A DNA stretch of 64,000 nt. Origin: Purpureocillium takamizusanense (Eukaryota > Ascomycota > Sordariomycetes > Hypocreales > Ophiocordycipitaceae). This document shows, one piece after another, positions 32,749 through 43,974 of this stretch. Below the pieces are notes generated by a model. That model made no database searches. It was not told the DNA's origin and saw only the letters and a program-made list of their open reading frames with translations. The position numbers and the translations under genes are program-made. How positions within the stretch are numbered: position 1 is the stretch's first letter; each line of letters starts with the position of its first letter. The DNA is taken from assembly GCF_022605165.1 (NCBI RefSeq), contig NC_063075.1, positions 682,001 to 746,000 of the forward strand. Reading direction: 5' to 3'.

Positions 32749-35081
32749 ATGACTCCAAGAGCCATGGTGCCAGCCTTGGTGCTGCTGCTGCTGACGGCGG
32801 CCGGCACGGCGCTCGGTCAATCCCATCTTGACAATGGCAGGATGGCACACGAGGCCAAGAGTGCACATCGATCCTTCTCCAGCAGAATCAGCGCGGTTGC
32901 AAACGACACTGTCGAGCCCTGCGCGGCCCTCAGCCAAGCCTTCGAAGCCGCTGCCTCCACCAATGCGAAGAAGGGCAAGGGGCTAGTCGTCCTCGACGTA
33001 AGGCCCTCGGTGGCCACCGCGTGTCTCAAGTCGGTCCCTCTCACCAAAGATCGAGCAGCGGCCCTCGTCGACTACCTAACGCCGTATATGGAATGGCATT
33101 CTACAACGGAGATTCTCAAAAATCCACCAGAGGGCTACCTTGTGCCCGGAGTCGACATCTTCGGGGGAATGCAGGCCATCAAACAGAAGCTCCAAGGCGA
33201 CGGCTATAAGTCTCAGTACGAGGTCATGACCGATTTGCAAAACATCGTAAGCGACACCCCCCCCCCCTTCCCGACCCGAAGCAGTATTGTTGGCTCACAC
33301 GCCTGGACTACCTGTAGATCATCGCCGCCAACGATAATCACCTCATCTACACCCCGGGCATGCTCGGCGCCTTCCGCCTGATGCGCCCCGATTTCGATTT
33401 CATGTCCATTTCCGAAGACGGGCGAAAGACGCCAGAGATCTTCTTCGCGCGAGACATCTATACGCAAAGCAACGGCACCAGAGCTTCGTCATCTCCCATT
33501 GCCAGCATCGACGGCCAGGACATCCACGAGTTCCTCGAGAACGAAAGTCTCAAATATCCGCAGAACTTTCAAGATCCGGACGCACAGTTAAACGTCTTTT
33601 TCAGCTCGACACCCCTGAATGCCGTTGGCGTCTCATCCATGGCCATTACCTCTGTTCTGGAGATCCCCGACTCGTACAATATCACATACAAAAACGGCAC
33701 GTCCCGGCAGGTGACCAACGCCGTTGTCGTTCCGGCAGCCGTGTCGCTCGCCGGCATCCGCTCGGGCGTCGACTTCCAGAAGAAATTCGAAATTCCCATG
33801 AACAGAGGCAACAAGCCGGGACCCCCACCTAAAAAACCCCAGCCCAAGCCTCCCGCTCCCAAGCCAACCGTGAAGGGCTACCCGTTTCCCGTTGCCAAGC
33901 ACCCCAACGATCTGATCGCAGGGTATATGCTCAACCAGACGGGCTTCCAAGACACTGCCGTCATCTCGTTTCTCGGCTTCTCTCCAATAGACGGCAGCGG
34001 CGACGACGACAGCGAAGAGCAATTTGCGGCGCAGGTCCGCCAGGCTGGAGACGTCATCACGCAAACGGCCAAGGTGGCCAAGCAACAGGGTCGAGACAAG
34101 GTCATCATCGACATGTCCGCCAACGGCGGCGGCTTGCTCAACTTGGCTGACTTCACGTACACCACTCTCTTCCCAGGCGCCCGCTTCGATGCTTTCGATC
34201 GGTACCGCCACAGCACCGGTCTCGACTTCTTTACCCGAGTGGCGCCTTACCGAGATTCAGCGCAGTTTCTGGTCGCGCCTCTAGGCTTCCCGCAAGGCCC
34301 CGACAACCGTCCCATCGAAGATCCTAACGCGTTCTTCTCGCCCCAGGAAGTCAAAGGGCAGAACATGACAGCCGCTTTCATATCGGACAAGACGGCTCCT
34401 CTTACTATGAACAGGGAACTGTTCCTGCCAGGATACGGTCCCAGTGATGCAAACAGGCCTATGAAGCCGCTCTGGGAGCCGCAAAACATGGTCATCCTCA
34501 CCGACGGGCTTTGCGCCTCAGCCTGCTCCATTTTCGTGGGCCTCTTGGTCCGGAACTTTGGCATCCGCACGATAGCCCTTGGCGGCCGTGCAATGAACCA
34601 GCCCATGCAAGCCATCGGCGGCGTCAGGGGCTCGCAAGTTCTATCCAACAGCGAAATTCAGGGAGTGGTGGGCCAAGCTCTCGAAGAAAGCCGTCGGCAG
34701 CGACGAGGCAGGTACCAGCGCGCCCCCGATCAAAATGAAAAAACACTAGGTCTTGGAGATCCGCCGTTGCTCCCCTTTCTGGATGGACCGGCAGGCGGGT
34801 CAATCAACGCGCGCAACGCGTACAGTCAGAACGACACGACGGGCTTCCCCCTGCACTTCCAGTACCAGGCGGCCAACTGTAGGCTCTTTTTCACCCGAGA
34901 GATGGTCTTGGATGTGACGGAAGCATGGCGCCAGGCGGCCAGTGTCGCGTTCAAGAACGGAACGTGTGTTCCTGGATCTACCGTCAACGAGGACGGAACC
35001 ATGGGAGCCACGACGCCCGGGTTTAACCCAAGTGTCAAGAGCCGGGGCAAGGGCGTTCCCGTACCCTCTCTATCGCCTTAG
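32749..35081 (+). CDS. Secreted S41/CPAF-like protease
   Basis: Two exons, 32749-33246 and 33318-35081; 753 aa. The 71-bp phase-0 intron contains a run of 11 C. The protein has a signal peptide (MTPRAMVPALVLLLLTAAG) and a helical N-terminal domain around residues 45-165. A PDZ-like region follows, with IASIDGQDIHEFLEN. A Lys/Pro linker (PPPKKPQPKPPAPKP, about 335-350) leads to a C-terminal S41 peptidase-like domain with VIIDMSANGGG and TDGLCASACSIFVG. Ser567 in CASAC is the likely nucleophile, as in CPAF-like fungal S41 proteins. It is probably extracellular; targets are unknown. It is divergent from the third Zn2Cys6 gene. Confidence 0.88.
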
Positions 35082-35926
35082 CAATAGCTCAAGTATATGG
35101 TTGTGACAATCTTCGCTAGGTACATATATAGTCCCATGGTTTCACAAACTAATGCTTGCTTTGATGACTTTAGTAGCAATCCGGATACTTTCTTTTCGTT
35201 GTCTCATGAAGTCTAGTCTGTCAATTGCTGTCGAGATCTATGCCCCCTATGTGTTCCACATTTGGGTTAATCTACGGGGACAGGGCGATGCTCAGAGAGG
35301 TCTCAACTAGTATAGGGGATGAGGAACCCGTGTTGCCAGGGGTGTTGACTTAACACGAAGTACGTACCTACATTTGATGACGCCTACGAAGAAGTAATAT
35401 GCAGCACGCCGCATTCGACATCCCACAGCTCCTCGCCAGGGCCCCGGTTTCCAGCCTGGCGCGCTCTGCTCGCTCTCAAGGCCTTGATTTCAGTGAGCAT
35501 GTGGGTAGGCATCTTCACGTACAGTCTAGTCGTGTTGCGTATGCAAGACTGCGGTGCGTCAACATGAAGGTGACAAAGGGGGCATAGGCGCATAGGTTAC
35601 GAAGAGGTCTTGATGGGCTATGAAGGCAGTAAGAAGACCCATGTAGGTGGCCAAGAGAGGGGGGGGGGCGAGGGTGAAAAAGAGAGAGCGGGGAAAGAGC
35701 CGGTCAACTGGGAGGCTGACCCACTTCAAGTCAGAAAGGCACGATGCCGGCTTACGCGCCCCCACAAATTTGCCATGTCACGAACTTGGCCAGTTCATGT
35801 GCACTGCGTACCGTGTCCACCACCGTCCGCGCCAGACATCACCTACCCATAGCTCTGTTTTTCTCGTATGCAATATATTGAGCTGGCCTCGGGACCTTTT
35901 CTAGTCCAATCACCCCTGCTTTCCCC
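35082..35926. other. Intergenic between protease and BTB gene
   Basis: About 845 bp with no supported gene. It includes a purine-rich stretch with a run of G near 35661 and presumably the promoter of the BTB gene. Confidence 0.5.
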
Positions 35927-37178
35927 ATGATCGTCGCAACCCACGAGATCGACCCTGACGGGGACATCATTCTCAAGTTGACCCATCCGAATGCGCCGTT
36001 CGCAGTCTGGCCCAAGGCACAGGATGAGAAAGTCGCTTCGAACGGACAACGAGACGCTACCGATGACCCCAAGGCGGACGGCATCCACGATGTCGGGGAA
36101 ACACCGGAGGGAGGAAGCGGTATTTGCTCTCCGCGTCAGGCTTCTCTGTAACATCGAATACTGATGCATACCTCGCGCGAAATGGATAGAGCCCGCATCA
36201 GAGGTTGACTTCAGGCTTTCCTCCAGACATTTAATTCTGGCTTCATCCTACTTCAAGTCCATGCTTTGCGGCCCGTGGAAAGAAGGCAAAACAAACGGCA
36301 GTGAGCCCCGAGTCGTCACGGCCGAATCCTGGGATCAAGACGCCCTACTGATCGTCATGAACGTTATTCATGGGCGAAACAAGAGGGTGCCTCGAGAGGT
36401 AGACTTTGAGACGTTAGCCAAGATTGCGGTCATCTTGGACTATTATCAGTGTCACGAGGCACTCGAGGTTTTCACTGATATGTGGCTGAGGAGCTTGAAA
36501 CATGCAGCGCCATTGCCAACAGCCTACGGCCGCGATGCTGTGCTATGGTTGCATATCGCACACGTTCTCTCAGATGACGGAACCGCGCGAGCAATAACGA
36601 AAATGATGCAGTGTGAACTGGATCAACCGCTATTTACGTTGGGTCTTCCAATTCCCGCTAGCGTTGGAGGTGGGAGCTTTGTCACTACACACGTAGGCCT
36701 TAAGGGATCATTATTTGCTGACCATTTACGCGCCACAGACAGGCTGGAGGCCTTCAGAATACAATCCGTTGATTACTTGCTTACCCAAATGCATACGGAA
36801 TTGGACTGCCTGGCGAGGCAGGCCTGGAGCACTTGCTCGCCCGAGTGCGACCTGATGAGACTTGGAGCACTGACTAGTATGTTGGTCTTGCACAACTCGC
36901 TTTCGCGACCAACGCTGCCATTTCATGGTAAAAGCGTGGGGAAAATGATTTCAATCATCGAGGAGTACCACAAGCAGTTCCTCCGCAGTGTTGAGCGTTC
37001 GACTCCACGACTACTGCCCACGCACTGTAATTGTCGCTCCTGCCGCCCATCAGGCTCGTTTCCCAATCAGAACAAATGCCGACACAGACAACTTTCGCAG
37101 GCTGTTATTGAGGATAGAAGAGGGGCAATGATTGGATTTGGGGTCCAATTAGACTCAGAACACGAAGACGAGTTATGA
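35927..37178 (+). CDS. BTB/POZ domain protein
   Basis: Exons 35927-36119 and 36202-37178; 389 aa. The 82-bp intron has a non-typical GTATTT donor, but phase 1 on both sides restores a perfect BTB core: EVDFRLSSRHLILASSYFKSML, then WKEG, VVTAESWDQDALLIVMNVIHG and FETLAKIAVILDYYQCHEAL. The N-terminus has the first BTB strand pattern (IDPDGDIILKL) with a longer insert before the core, as in many filamentous-fungal BTB proteins. The C-terminal half is helical with a CNCRSC cluster near the end that could bind metal. Fungal BTB proteins of this class have no settled function. Confidence 0.85.
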
Positions 37179-37567
37179 AGACGAAGCCTAGCGCATTGAC
37201 GCACTGCGCTTGCCCCCGAACTTGATACTACCTGGGCCATAAACAAGTATGTACATGAACTTTGAACCATCCATTCGGCCCTCTTGGCCATCAATATTTT
37301 CAGGTAGCGCCCAAGACCATCTCTACGACTCCTATCTATGCTCTCACATTTGATTGGGCATCGTACGACACCTGATGCTGTCATCATCCACCAGACACCT
37401 TCCTCCTGCCACCACACTTCAAATCGTCTGCATTCTCACAGCAGCTTCGCCTGCCCGGTTCATTACGCCTTCACTATATATTCTACATCTGATGTGGTCA
37501 AACTGTACCCGTGATCCTCGCGTCGCTCTTGAAAAGTACATCGGCCAAGGCGGATCACCCACCCTTG
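37179..37567. other. Intergenic, convergent 3' ends
   Basis: About 390 bp between the ends of the BTB gene and the SMase-D-like gene, which converge. No gene is seen. Confidence 0.6.
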
Positions 37568-38812
37568 TCACCAAGCCCTGTTAGCATTGGTCGCGAGGTA
37601 CCGTCTATTTCTGTTTCTATTGAGCCAGCCTCTTAAAATACCAAACGCACCGCTCGTGTCCGGGTGGTTGGCATAGTCGCTCGACGGAAAGCCATAGATG
37701 ACCCCATCAACGCCGGCCTCTCCCATCATCTGATACGCCTGTTTCGCGCTGTTTCGAACCACGTTCCACCCAAGTACCTGGCCGAACTTGTGTGAGTGCT
37801 CGGCGATACGTAACTGAGGGCACAGGGCAGTTGTATGGCTTGCACACGTACCGATGTCGTCGGATGGCTTGTATATATCGCCCCTCGAAAAGACTCGCTG
37901 CGCGATACGTGCGGGCCCGCGGGCCCTGAAGAGGTTTTCTGCCTCTGCGACACTGCCCTCGTAATTGAGAGCCTCATTCTTGTTGAGGCTAGCGCTGAGG
38001 ACTTTATAGGCGCGACCCCAGGCGCTCCAGCTGTAGAAGCCGTACATGACCTCGATGCCAGCGGGCTCGAGGTGCTTGCGGGCGAGATCCCGCAGTGCTT
38101 CGATGCTAGCGACTTTGTTGGAGGCGGGGAACGCGTCCGGGTTCTTGATATCGAGCCACACGAAGACGACGTTCATGCCCCGCCGTCGTTGGTCGGCAAT
38201 GGCCTTGAACAGCGCTTCGGCGGTGTCGCCCTTGCTCTTGGCTGTGTTGTCGTGGTCGGCCCACCAGCCGTGCGACTGGGCCGTCATGTCAGTCTCGATG
38301 GCGTTGGCGCCATGCCTGAGGGCGGCGATGACCCCCGCGCTGTTGAGCACGCGATGCGCGATGGCGTAGAACGGCTTCGGCGCGGGCCGCGGCGCAGTCT
38401 TCGGCGGCGGCCTGTGTCCAGGCTGCACAGAGTGCACTGGCGGAGGCCTTGGTGCTGCACGCCTCTGTAGTCGTGGTGGCTTTGGGGGTAGAGGAAGTAT
38501 CGGCTCCGTAGGCGGACAAGGAGGCGGTTTCGCGGGCAGAGGCCACACTGGCTCTGCAGGTTGAGCATTTGATGGAGGCGGCGGCTTCTCAGGTAGAGGC
38601 AACACCGGTTCCCTAGGTGGATCAGGCTGCTTAGACGGCGGTTTCTCAGGTAGAGGCCACACCGGTTCCGAACGTGGATCAGGCTGTTCAGCTGGCGGCG
38701 GCTTCGCGGGTAGAGTATGTATTGGCTGGGGCCTGCATAATATAATAGGAAAGGATTGTAGCAGCAAAAGTAACGATATCACCCATGACATGTATTCCGG
38801 AAGCCGGGCCAT
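37568..38812 (-). CDS. Sphingomyelinase D-like secreted phospholipase with Pro-rich repeats
   Basis: Single exon, 414 aa. The signal peptide (VISLLLLLQSFPIILC) is followed by a Pro-rich region (about 30-145) of EPVWPLPEKPP-type repeats. The catalytic part begins at IAHRVLN. Residues at the positions known for spider, bacterial and fungal SMase D are present: His153, Glu173 and Asp175 (IETD), His187 (ADHDN), and Asp221/Lys223 (LDIK), with near-identical spacing. The known C-terminal SMD-tail motif (ATxxDNPW) appears in altered form (ATNANRAW) at the end. Family members cleave the headgroup of sphingolipids or lysolipids, giving cyclic phosphates. Some animal and bacterial relatives are toxins, but the fungal role is unclear. 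The gene is divergent from a 200-aa secreted protein gene. Confidence 0.88.
   Translation of the reverse strand: MARLPEYMSWVISLLLLLQSFPIILCRPQPIHTLPAKPPPAEQPDPRSEPVWPLPEKPPSKQPDPPREPVLPLPEKPPPPSNAQPAEPVWPLPAKPPPCPPTEPILPLPPKPPRLQRRAAPRPPPVHSVQPGHRPPPKTAPRPAPKPFYAIAHRVLNSAGVIAALRHGANAIETDMTAQSHGWWADHDNTAKSKGDTAEALFKAIADQRRRGMNVVFVWLDIKNPDAFPASNKVASIEALRDLARKHLEPAGIEVMYGFYSWSAWGRAYKVLSASLNKNEALNYEGSVAEAENLFRARGPARIAQRVFSRGDIYKPSDDIGTCASHTTALCPQLRIAEHSHKFGQVLGWNVVRNSAKQAYQMMGEAGVDGVIYGFPSSDYANHPDTSGAFGILRGWLNRNRNRRYLATNANRAW
38480..38720 (-). repeat. Proline-rich coding repeats in SMase-D-like gene
   Basis: Four imperfect copies, roughly 60 bp each, encode EPVWPLPEKPP-like units (P-L-P-x-K-P-P core) between the signal peptide and the catalytic domain. 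Such repeats usually act as wall-spanning or flexible linkers, and copy number may vary. Confidence 0.75.
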
Positions 38813-38916
38813 CGGAGCTGATGCTAGACCGTGATGAGACTTGAGCAGAGGCCATGAGACTCTTTATGAAGATGTTCGTGGAAAACACAGCCGCCTCAAA
38901 AACCACGTCTGCAGTA

Positions 38917-38924
38917 CTTATATA
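38917..38924 (-). promoter_or_regulatory. TATA box of SMase-D-like gene
   Basis: TATATAAG on the minus strand about 105 bp upstream of the start codon at 38812. Confidence 0.5.
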
Positions 38925-39890
38925 TCCTTTATCCATGTCGGGGCAGCGTCTGAGCATGACGTGGCAATCAGGCAACTGCCGTGCTCTCTGATCTCAGGCT
39001 GCCCATGAGATTTCTATCAGTATACGCTTCCTAGAGCACAGCACAGGCTGAGGCTATACCTCGCCTTTTAGGTCGCCTTGAACCAGCTCTCGGACAGGTT
39101 ATCATTACATCACCCGCTCGCATATGCGTCAGCCGTGGCACCGGCTTGACTCGTTTCCTCGGACCGTGACGTAGTCTGAACGGCGCGCCTAGCATAATCG
39201 TCCGACGTGGACTGAACCATAAATTAGCTAACACAAATGGGCTTGACCTTGTCCGATGACGAATTTGTAGGTAATTGAAGAGCTTGGACCATGCCCTTGC
39301 TCTGGTATTCCGTGTCATGTCATGCACATACGTGAAAAGAATTACGGCAGTGGCTGGGCGATGGCGTTCATCAACGCATGCACGTGGAGCGTTCTGATCC
39401 GGTCGCGGCAACCGGTGCCGAGCGTGCGCTTGGCACGATGACGAATCCTGGGTTGTTGGGTCGGCTCCCCGTGCCTTGAAGAACGAAGTTTCGAAACAAA
39501 GAGATGCACCCACTGTCCGAACCTTGTGGAAGCTGGCCATGTGCAAACCTGCTCTACAAAAATATGCATATATATAGAAGCTGGCTGCAGTGTATGGAGC
39601 AGAGAACTCAAATTTCCGGAGGGAGATGGCACGTGACGTCGGGCCAGGTCCGGGCTCCGGGCCCCGGACCGTTGGCTTACGGCCCCACCCGTGCCGTCCG
39701 AATGTTGCCGAATCGGGAAGTAATAGAACGCGCGCCGCCGCCGGCAGCCGAGTGGTTCCAAGCCTCAAAATAAAACCATTCGTCTTCTCGGCAGACACCC
39801 GAAATGGTACCATTTGGGCGCGTTTACGACTACCGCTGACGCGTCCGTGAGAGTAGTATCGCGGTCCAGGTGAACAGACAGGTCTTGGGC

Positions 39891-39898
39891 TATAAGAG
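39891..39898 (+). promoter_or_regulatory. TATA-like box of 200-aa secreted protein gene
   Basis: TATAAGAG lies about 120 bp upstream of the ATG at 40013. Confidence 0.45.
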
Positions 39899-40012
39899 GC
39901 CCAAGGTCGTGGAGGTAACCTGCCAGCTGTTAGACACTACATCACGAAGCACCAAGATCAAGAACAAGCAGCATTTTCGAAACCCGCCGACTTACATCCC
40001 TCCACAGCAGCC

Positions 40013-40770
40013 ATGCGCCCCGTTCAGTACCTCGTTCCGCTCGCGGCCGCAGTCTGGGCGTCCGACTGCGACCCATTCCCGGCGTCAATGCTCGCCTTCT
40101 CCTCCGGTTTCAAGCAGCCAACGCCTCCCATGGTGAAGCCCGAGTTCAACACCAGCTTCGTCCAGCACAAGTGGTAAGCCCGAGCTCTTGCTTGCCCAGA
40201 TTACTGGAATGCACGCGCTCCGACCCCGCTGACGCAAATCCACACACATAGGGACGAGACCGTGTCGCACATCATGACCGGGTACATGCGCAACTCGCCC
40301 TCCGACAAGGCCGTCCGCGTGCACGAGGTGTTTGACGACGCCGTCGCCTCGTCGCTCTTTGACTTTTCCAACGTCACGGCCGACGGCCTCGTCGACAACA
40401 CGCTGACCACGTGGCGCGACGACGCGACGCAGCCGGACGTGTGGCGCGACTACGTCAACACAAACTACCCGCTCTTCGCGGCGGACATGCTCGTCAAGGC
40501 GGGCGCCGTGTTTGGCGGGCTCGTGGGACGGCGGTTCGTCGACGGGCGTGTGGCGGCTGTGAGTGCTTGGACCGGGCGCACGCACCTGAACGCGGTCTTG
40601 GGGTGGGGGCCACTGCTGACGACGCGATTCTCTAGTGGAACATGATGTACCAGGGCGCGATCCCGGTGACGGTGTACGTGAATGAGTGCGGCGTGGTGGT
40701 TGGGTATGACTACTTTTCGCCTGGCCGACGCACCAGGGTCGTCACCGAGTTTTTCAACATTGGGACCTAA
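40013..40770 (+). CDS. Small secreted protein of unknown function
   Basis: Exons 40013-40173, 40252-40558, 40636-40770; 200 aa. Introns of 78 and 77 bp have good donors (GTAAGC, GTGAGT) and matching phases. The signal peptide is MRPVQYLVPLAAAVWAS. The mature protein has only two cysteines (SDCDPFP near the start and NECGVVV near the end), which could form one disulfide, and a core with HKWDETVSHIMTGYMRN and an aromatic C-terminal region (VVVGYDYFSPGRRTR). I do not recognise the family, and no catalytic motif is evident. It resembles widely distributed fungal secreted proteins of unknown function more than Cys-rich effectors. Confidence 0.8.
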
Positions 40771-40869
40771 TGCGCGAAGCACTATATAGTATGGCCTCCC
40801 CATATCGGGTGATGATGCGGCCAGACTCGTAGGTTCTGCAACGTCCATACTCTATAGCATATCGTTGGA

Positions 40870-42467
40870 CTAGGTCATGGAGGCTTGCGCCACCTCTTCC
40901 TGGTACTGCCAATACTCGTGCAAGTCAGTCGTGATCCTATCAGCCACAACAAACCCTTGCGCGTAGATTCCCCCCAGCAGCCGCAGGATCCGTTTCTTCT
41001 GTTTCGCATCCGCCGTGTTCGCGCCCGCCATCCGCAGGGGAAACAGGAGCAGCGCCCCAGGAATTCCCGACTGCTGCACGGCCTCGCATGCGCGCAGCAC
41101 CCCCTCCACGTGAGCGCCCCTCTCGCGGGGTTCCAGTCGGGGGACTTTTCGCTCGAGCCAGCAATCGTAGTAGGTAAAGTTCCTGCAGAAGAACAGCTCC
41201 AGCGCGCGGTGGTTGGCGTTGGCCAACTCGGCAAACGGCTCCGTAGGGGTCGCTCCCTCCCATGCATGGATGAGGTCAAAGAGCGCAACGCCATCCCGCG
41301 CGAGGCTGTCGATGACTGGGCTGTAGGGACGCGCGCGGGGCGGGATGCCTTCAATGTTTGTAAAGAAGCTATTGGGCTGTTAGTGAGAGAAAAATTATAT
41401 CACTCGTTGAAGCTTTGTACGAAAACATACCGCTTGCTAAAAGACGAAGCGCGTATCATGAGATCAAGCACCGCAACCATAGGGTTCGCCGCGTCGCCGT
41501 CCACAACGGATCGCCACGCATCGCCGGACAGGAACGTGTCATGCCCATATATGATGGCCCGGGTCGCCTCCAGCACGCGGAACGCGCCAAAAAGGCCCCT
41601 GCGGTGCGGCAAGACCTGGCCAGGCCCGGCGAGCTGCAGTACCCGCGCCGTGCCGTAAAACATGTGCGTCGCCCATCCGTCGCCGGACGCCTCGGCCATC
41701 AACTAGATGAATGAGTTCCCACAGTCAGAGCAAGCCCGTCCCTCATTGACCTCTGAGAAAGACAACGCGAATACAGGCAACCGCAAGACGCACCTCGAAC
41801 AGCCCGAGCAGAAAGGTGCTCCAGACGACATCTTCCCCAGCGACGGCATCCGGGTCGCTCAGACGGGTCTGCAGCCTGCTCATCGCCCTGCCATACGCAC
41901 GAAAAGCCGTACACCGCGCCTCGCGCCCTCCCCGCGCGGCCACCGTCACCGGCCCCTGGCGGCTCGCATCAAGCGCCCCGATGGCGACGGCCAGGTCTTT
42001 GACGGGCGCGGATTCGTGCACCAGGCGCGCGAGGTCATTCGCCGCCGCGTCCACAAACACCCGCGTGAGGTGGCAGCGACGGCGCAGGAATGACGCAAAG
42101 CAGTCCAGGAATAGGGCGTCATCGGGCGTCCGGGGACGGGTCCTGATCGGCGGCGGCGGCGGGTGGCATGCCACGATGATGGCGGTGACGTCGTCGGGGC
42201 GCGCGCGAGGGGACTGGGGCCGGCACGTCTTGCTGGCCCGGACGCAGTAGTCGCATGGGGGTCCGCCCTGGCACTGCCATGGGTGTCAAGGTAGTTAGAA
42301 TATAACGTGAGCTTGAGTCTCGTCGATCTCCGTGGCTGGCGTCGACTTGGACTGGGCTGGACGGGCACTCCCTTCACGTACATACGTACCTTGATGCGTC
42401 GTTGGGCACAGGGCTGACAGCGCGTCACCCGTCTCCGCCGATCCAGAGGGCCGACGACTCGCCTCAT
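40870..42467 (-). CDS. Zn2Cys6 fungal transcription factor (4 exons)
   Basis: Minus-strand exons 42467-42390, 42273-41794, 41702-41431, 41368-40870; 442 aa. Exon 1 gives MRRVVGPLDRRRRVTRCQPCAQRRIK, and the 116-bp intron ends directly before the third cysteine. Exon 2 continues CQGGPPCDYCVRASKTC, making CX2CX6CX5CX2CX6C. The body is the fungal-specific helical domain (FASFLRRRCHL; VVWSTFLLGLFE; GWATHMFYGTARVLQLAGPGQ; ATRAIIYGHDTFLS). The last intron uses acceptor CAATAG, because the nearer CTAACAG breaks the frame. It lies between the 200-aa secreted protein gene (convergent, 100 bp apart) and the GPI-anchored protein gene (divergent). Confidence 0.88.
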
Positions 42468-42593
42468 GGCGGGGGGCGCGCGCCGCCGTCTGGTGCCTGG
42501 CGAGGAGACCGGTTGCCGCGCTGGTGCTGAGCGTCTCTCTGCAACACTAACTTGGTAGCTAGTAGTTTGGCTTGGATGGGATGAGATGCGATG

Positions 42594-42615
42594 GGCTGGC
42601 TGGCTGGCTGGCTGG
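42594..42615. repeat. (GGCT)n microsatellite
   Basis: About five GGCT units in the promoter region of the fourth Zn2Cys6 gene. Confidence 0.8.
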
Positions 42616-43967
42616 TCAGGCGTAGTTTGGACTTGGAGTGGGTGTGTGCCAGCAGCACGAAGCAGAAAGGGTTGGATCATGCTGAATGCTTATCGTGGGG
42701 CTGAGTCCTGCGTGCGTGTCGATCGTCAGGCTCGTCCTCGAGGACCGGATGGATCCCCAAAATAACTAGTTAGTAGCGCGGTGGCGTTGAAGAAACGCCA
42801 CACACGCTTTCCGTCCACCTGTCCCTCTCTCTTTTCTCTCCCTGCCTCTCCCTTCGCCCTGTGGCAGAGTTTAGACTTGGGCTGGGGCCGAAATCCCTGT
42901 AATCGACCGGCAGAACGCAAGGCACAACCACCCAGACAGCATTGAAACCGACTTACACAGACGCCCACCAGTTGCCAACCCACCCCCGTGGCCCGCTCCA
43001 GCCGTCTGCTCCCTTCCTACTACTCCCTGTAGCACGCAAGCCTCTACAAGATGGGAAGCGCAAAAGGACACAGAGAGAAAGCAGGAAAAACTTCGTCCGT
43101 CTAGACCGTGGTCAAGCGCTGCCGCCGGAAATTGTACAGTCATGCACGAGAACGGCCCATGGTCCATGGTCCATACGCGCCGAGGCCACGAGAGTAATAA
43201 AAACCCCGAAGCTAGCGACTTCTTCCCTCTACGTACTAACTAACCACTAACCACTCCGTCCTTTTTTGGCAGACATATGCTTGACGTAGGGGTTTATACC
43301 AAGCCAACACGTCGCCAGTCCGCCGGGCGGCTCGGCCGTTGCCTCATTCGGGCGCGCTTGTCAGACGCCCACAATCTGCCTCCCGCCCCCCGATTCCCAT
43401 TGTGATGTCACCCGCTGGCGCTACTTCGCAACTTAATACTACTAGTGCTATTACTACTTCTGCCTAAGTAATCACCCAAAATGACAAGGGCAGAGCAGAG
43501 CGAGTTCAAGACACTCTCTGCCTCGGCGGCGAGCGACGAGAACACTTGTGGGCGTGTGCTGTTGTTGTTGCCCGGCCGGTGGATTGGTTGGTTGGTTAGT
43601 TTCGCGCCGCTCGCGTGTGGTGATGGCGGTCGGTGGTGATGGTGGTGGGCGGGCGGGCGGGCAGGGGGGGCGGATATCATCGACGGCGCCGTCGCGGAGC
43701 CGCAGCCACTTCCTTCGCTTAACACGATTTTTTTTTTTTTTGGGCAGGGGGCGGGGCGACTAGCAGGCCCCTCGGTGGTGCGATGCGGCTCAAGGACCGG
43801 GCGAAGCAGACGATGCTAGTAGTTCGTATGAAAAGTAACTGGCAGTAGACTGGTTGTGGAATGGCCGAGTCTACCAACAACAACCACGGGCAAGGGGTTA
43901 GTTACTCATCCATCCTGTCGCCTGTCGAGTCATCGTATCCTCAGTCTTGGACTCGCCCTCGGATCCA

Positions 43968-43974
43968 TATAAGA
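43968..43974 (+). promoter_or_regulatory. TATA-like box of GPI protein gene
   Basis: TATAAGA lies about 180 bp upstream of the ATG at 44151, followed by a CT-rich and CA-rich leader. Confidence 0.4.

Larger units (their letters stand above)
38813..40012. other. Divergent promoter region with two TATA boxes
   Basis: About 1.2 kb between the SMase-D-like gene (minus) and the 200-aa secreted protein gene (plus). A 260-codon minus-strand open frame spans 39031-39813, but it is Arg/Ser/Pro-rich and lacks a signal or domain, so I do not call it. Confidence 0.5.

Noticed and set aside
37806..37843. Possible 38-bp intron inside the SMase-D-like gene
   Set aside because: GT and AG ends are present, but removal breaks the reading frame and it is too short. 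The uninterrupted frame is kept.
39031..39813. 260-codon minus-strand open frame
   Set aside because: Arg/Ser/Pro-rich, no signal peptide or domain, and it overlaps the promoter region of two well-supported genes.
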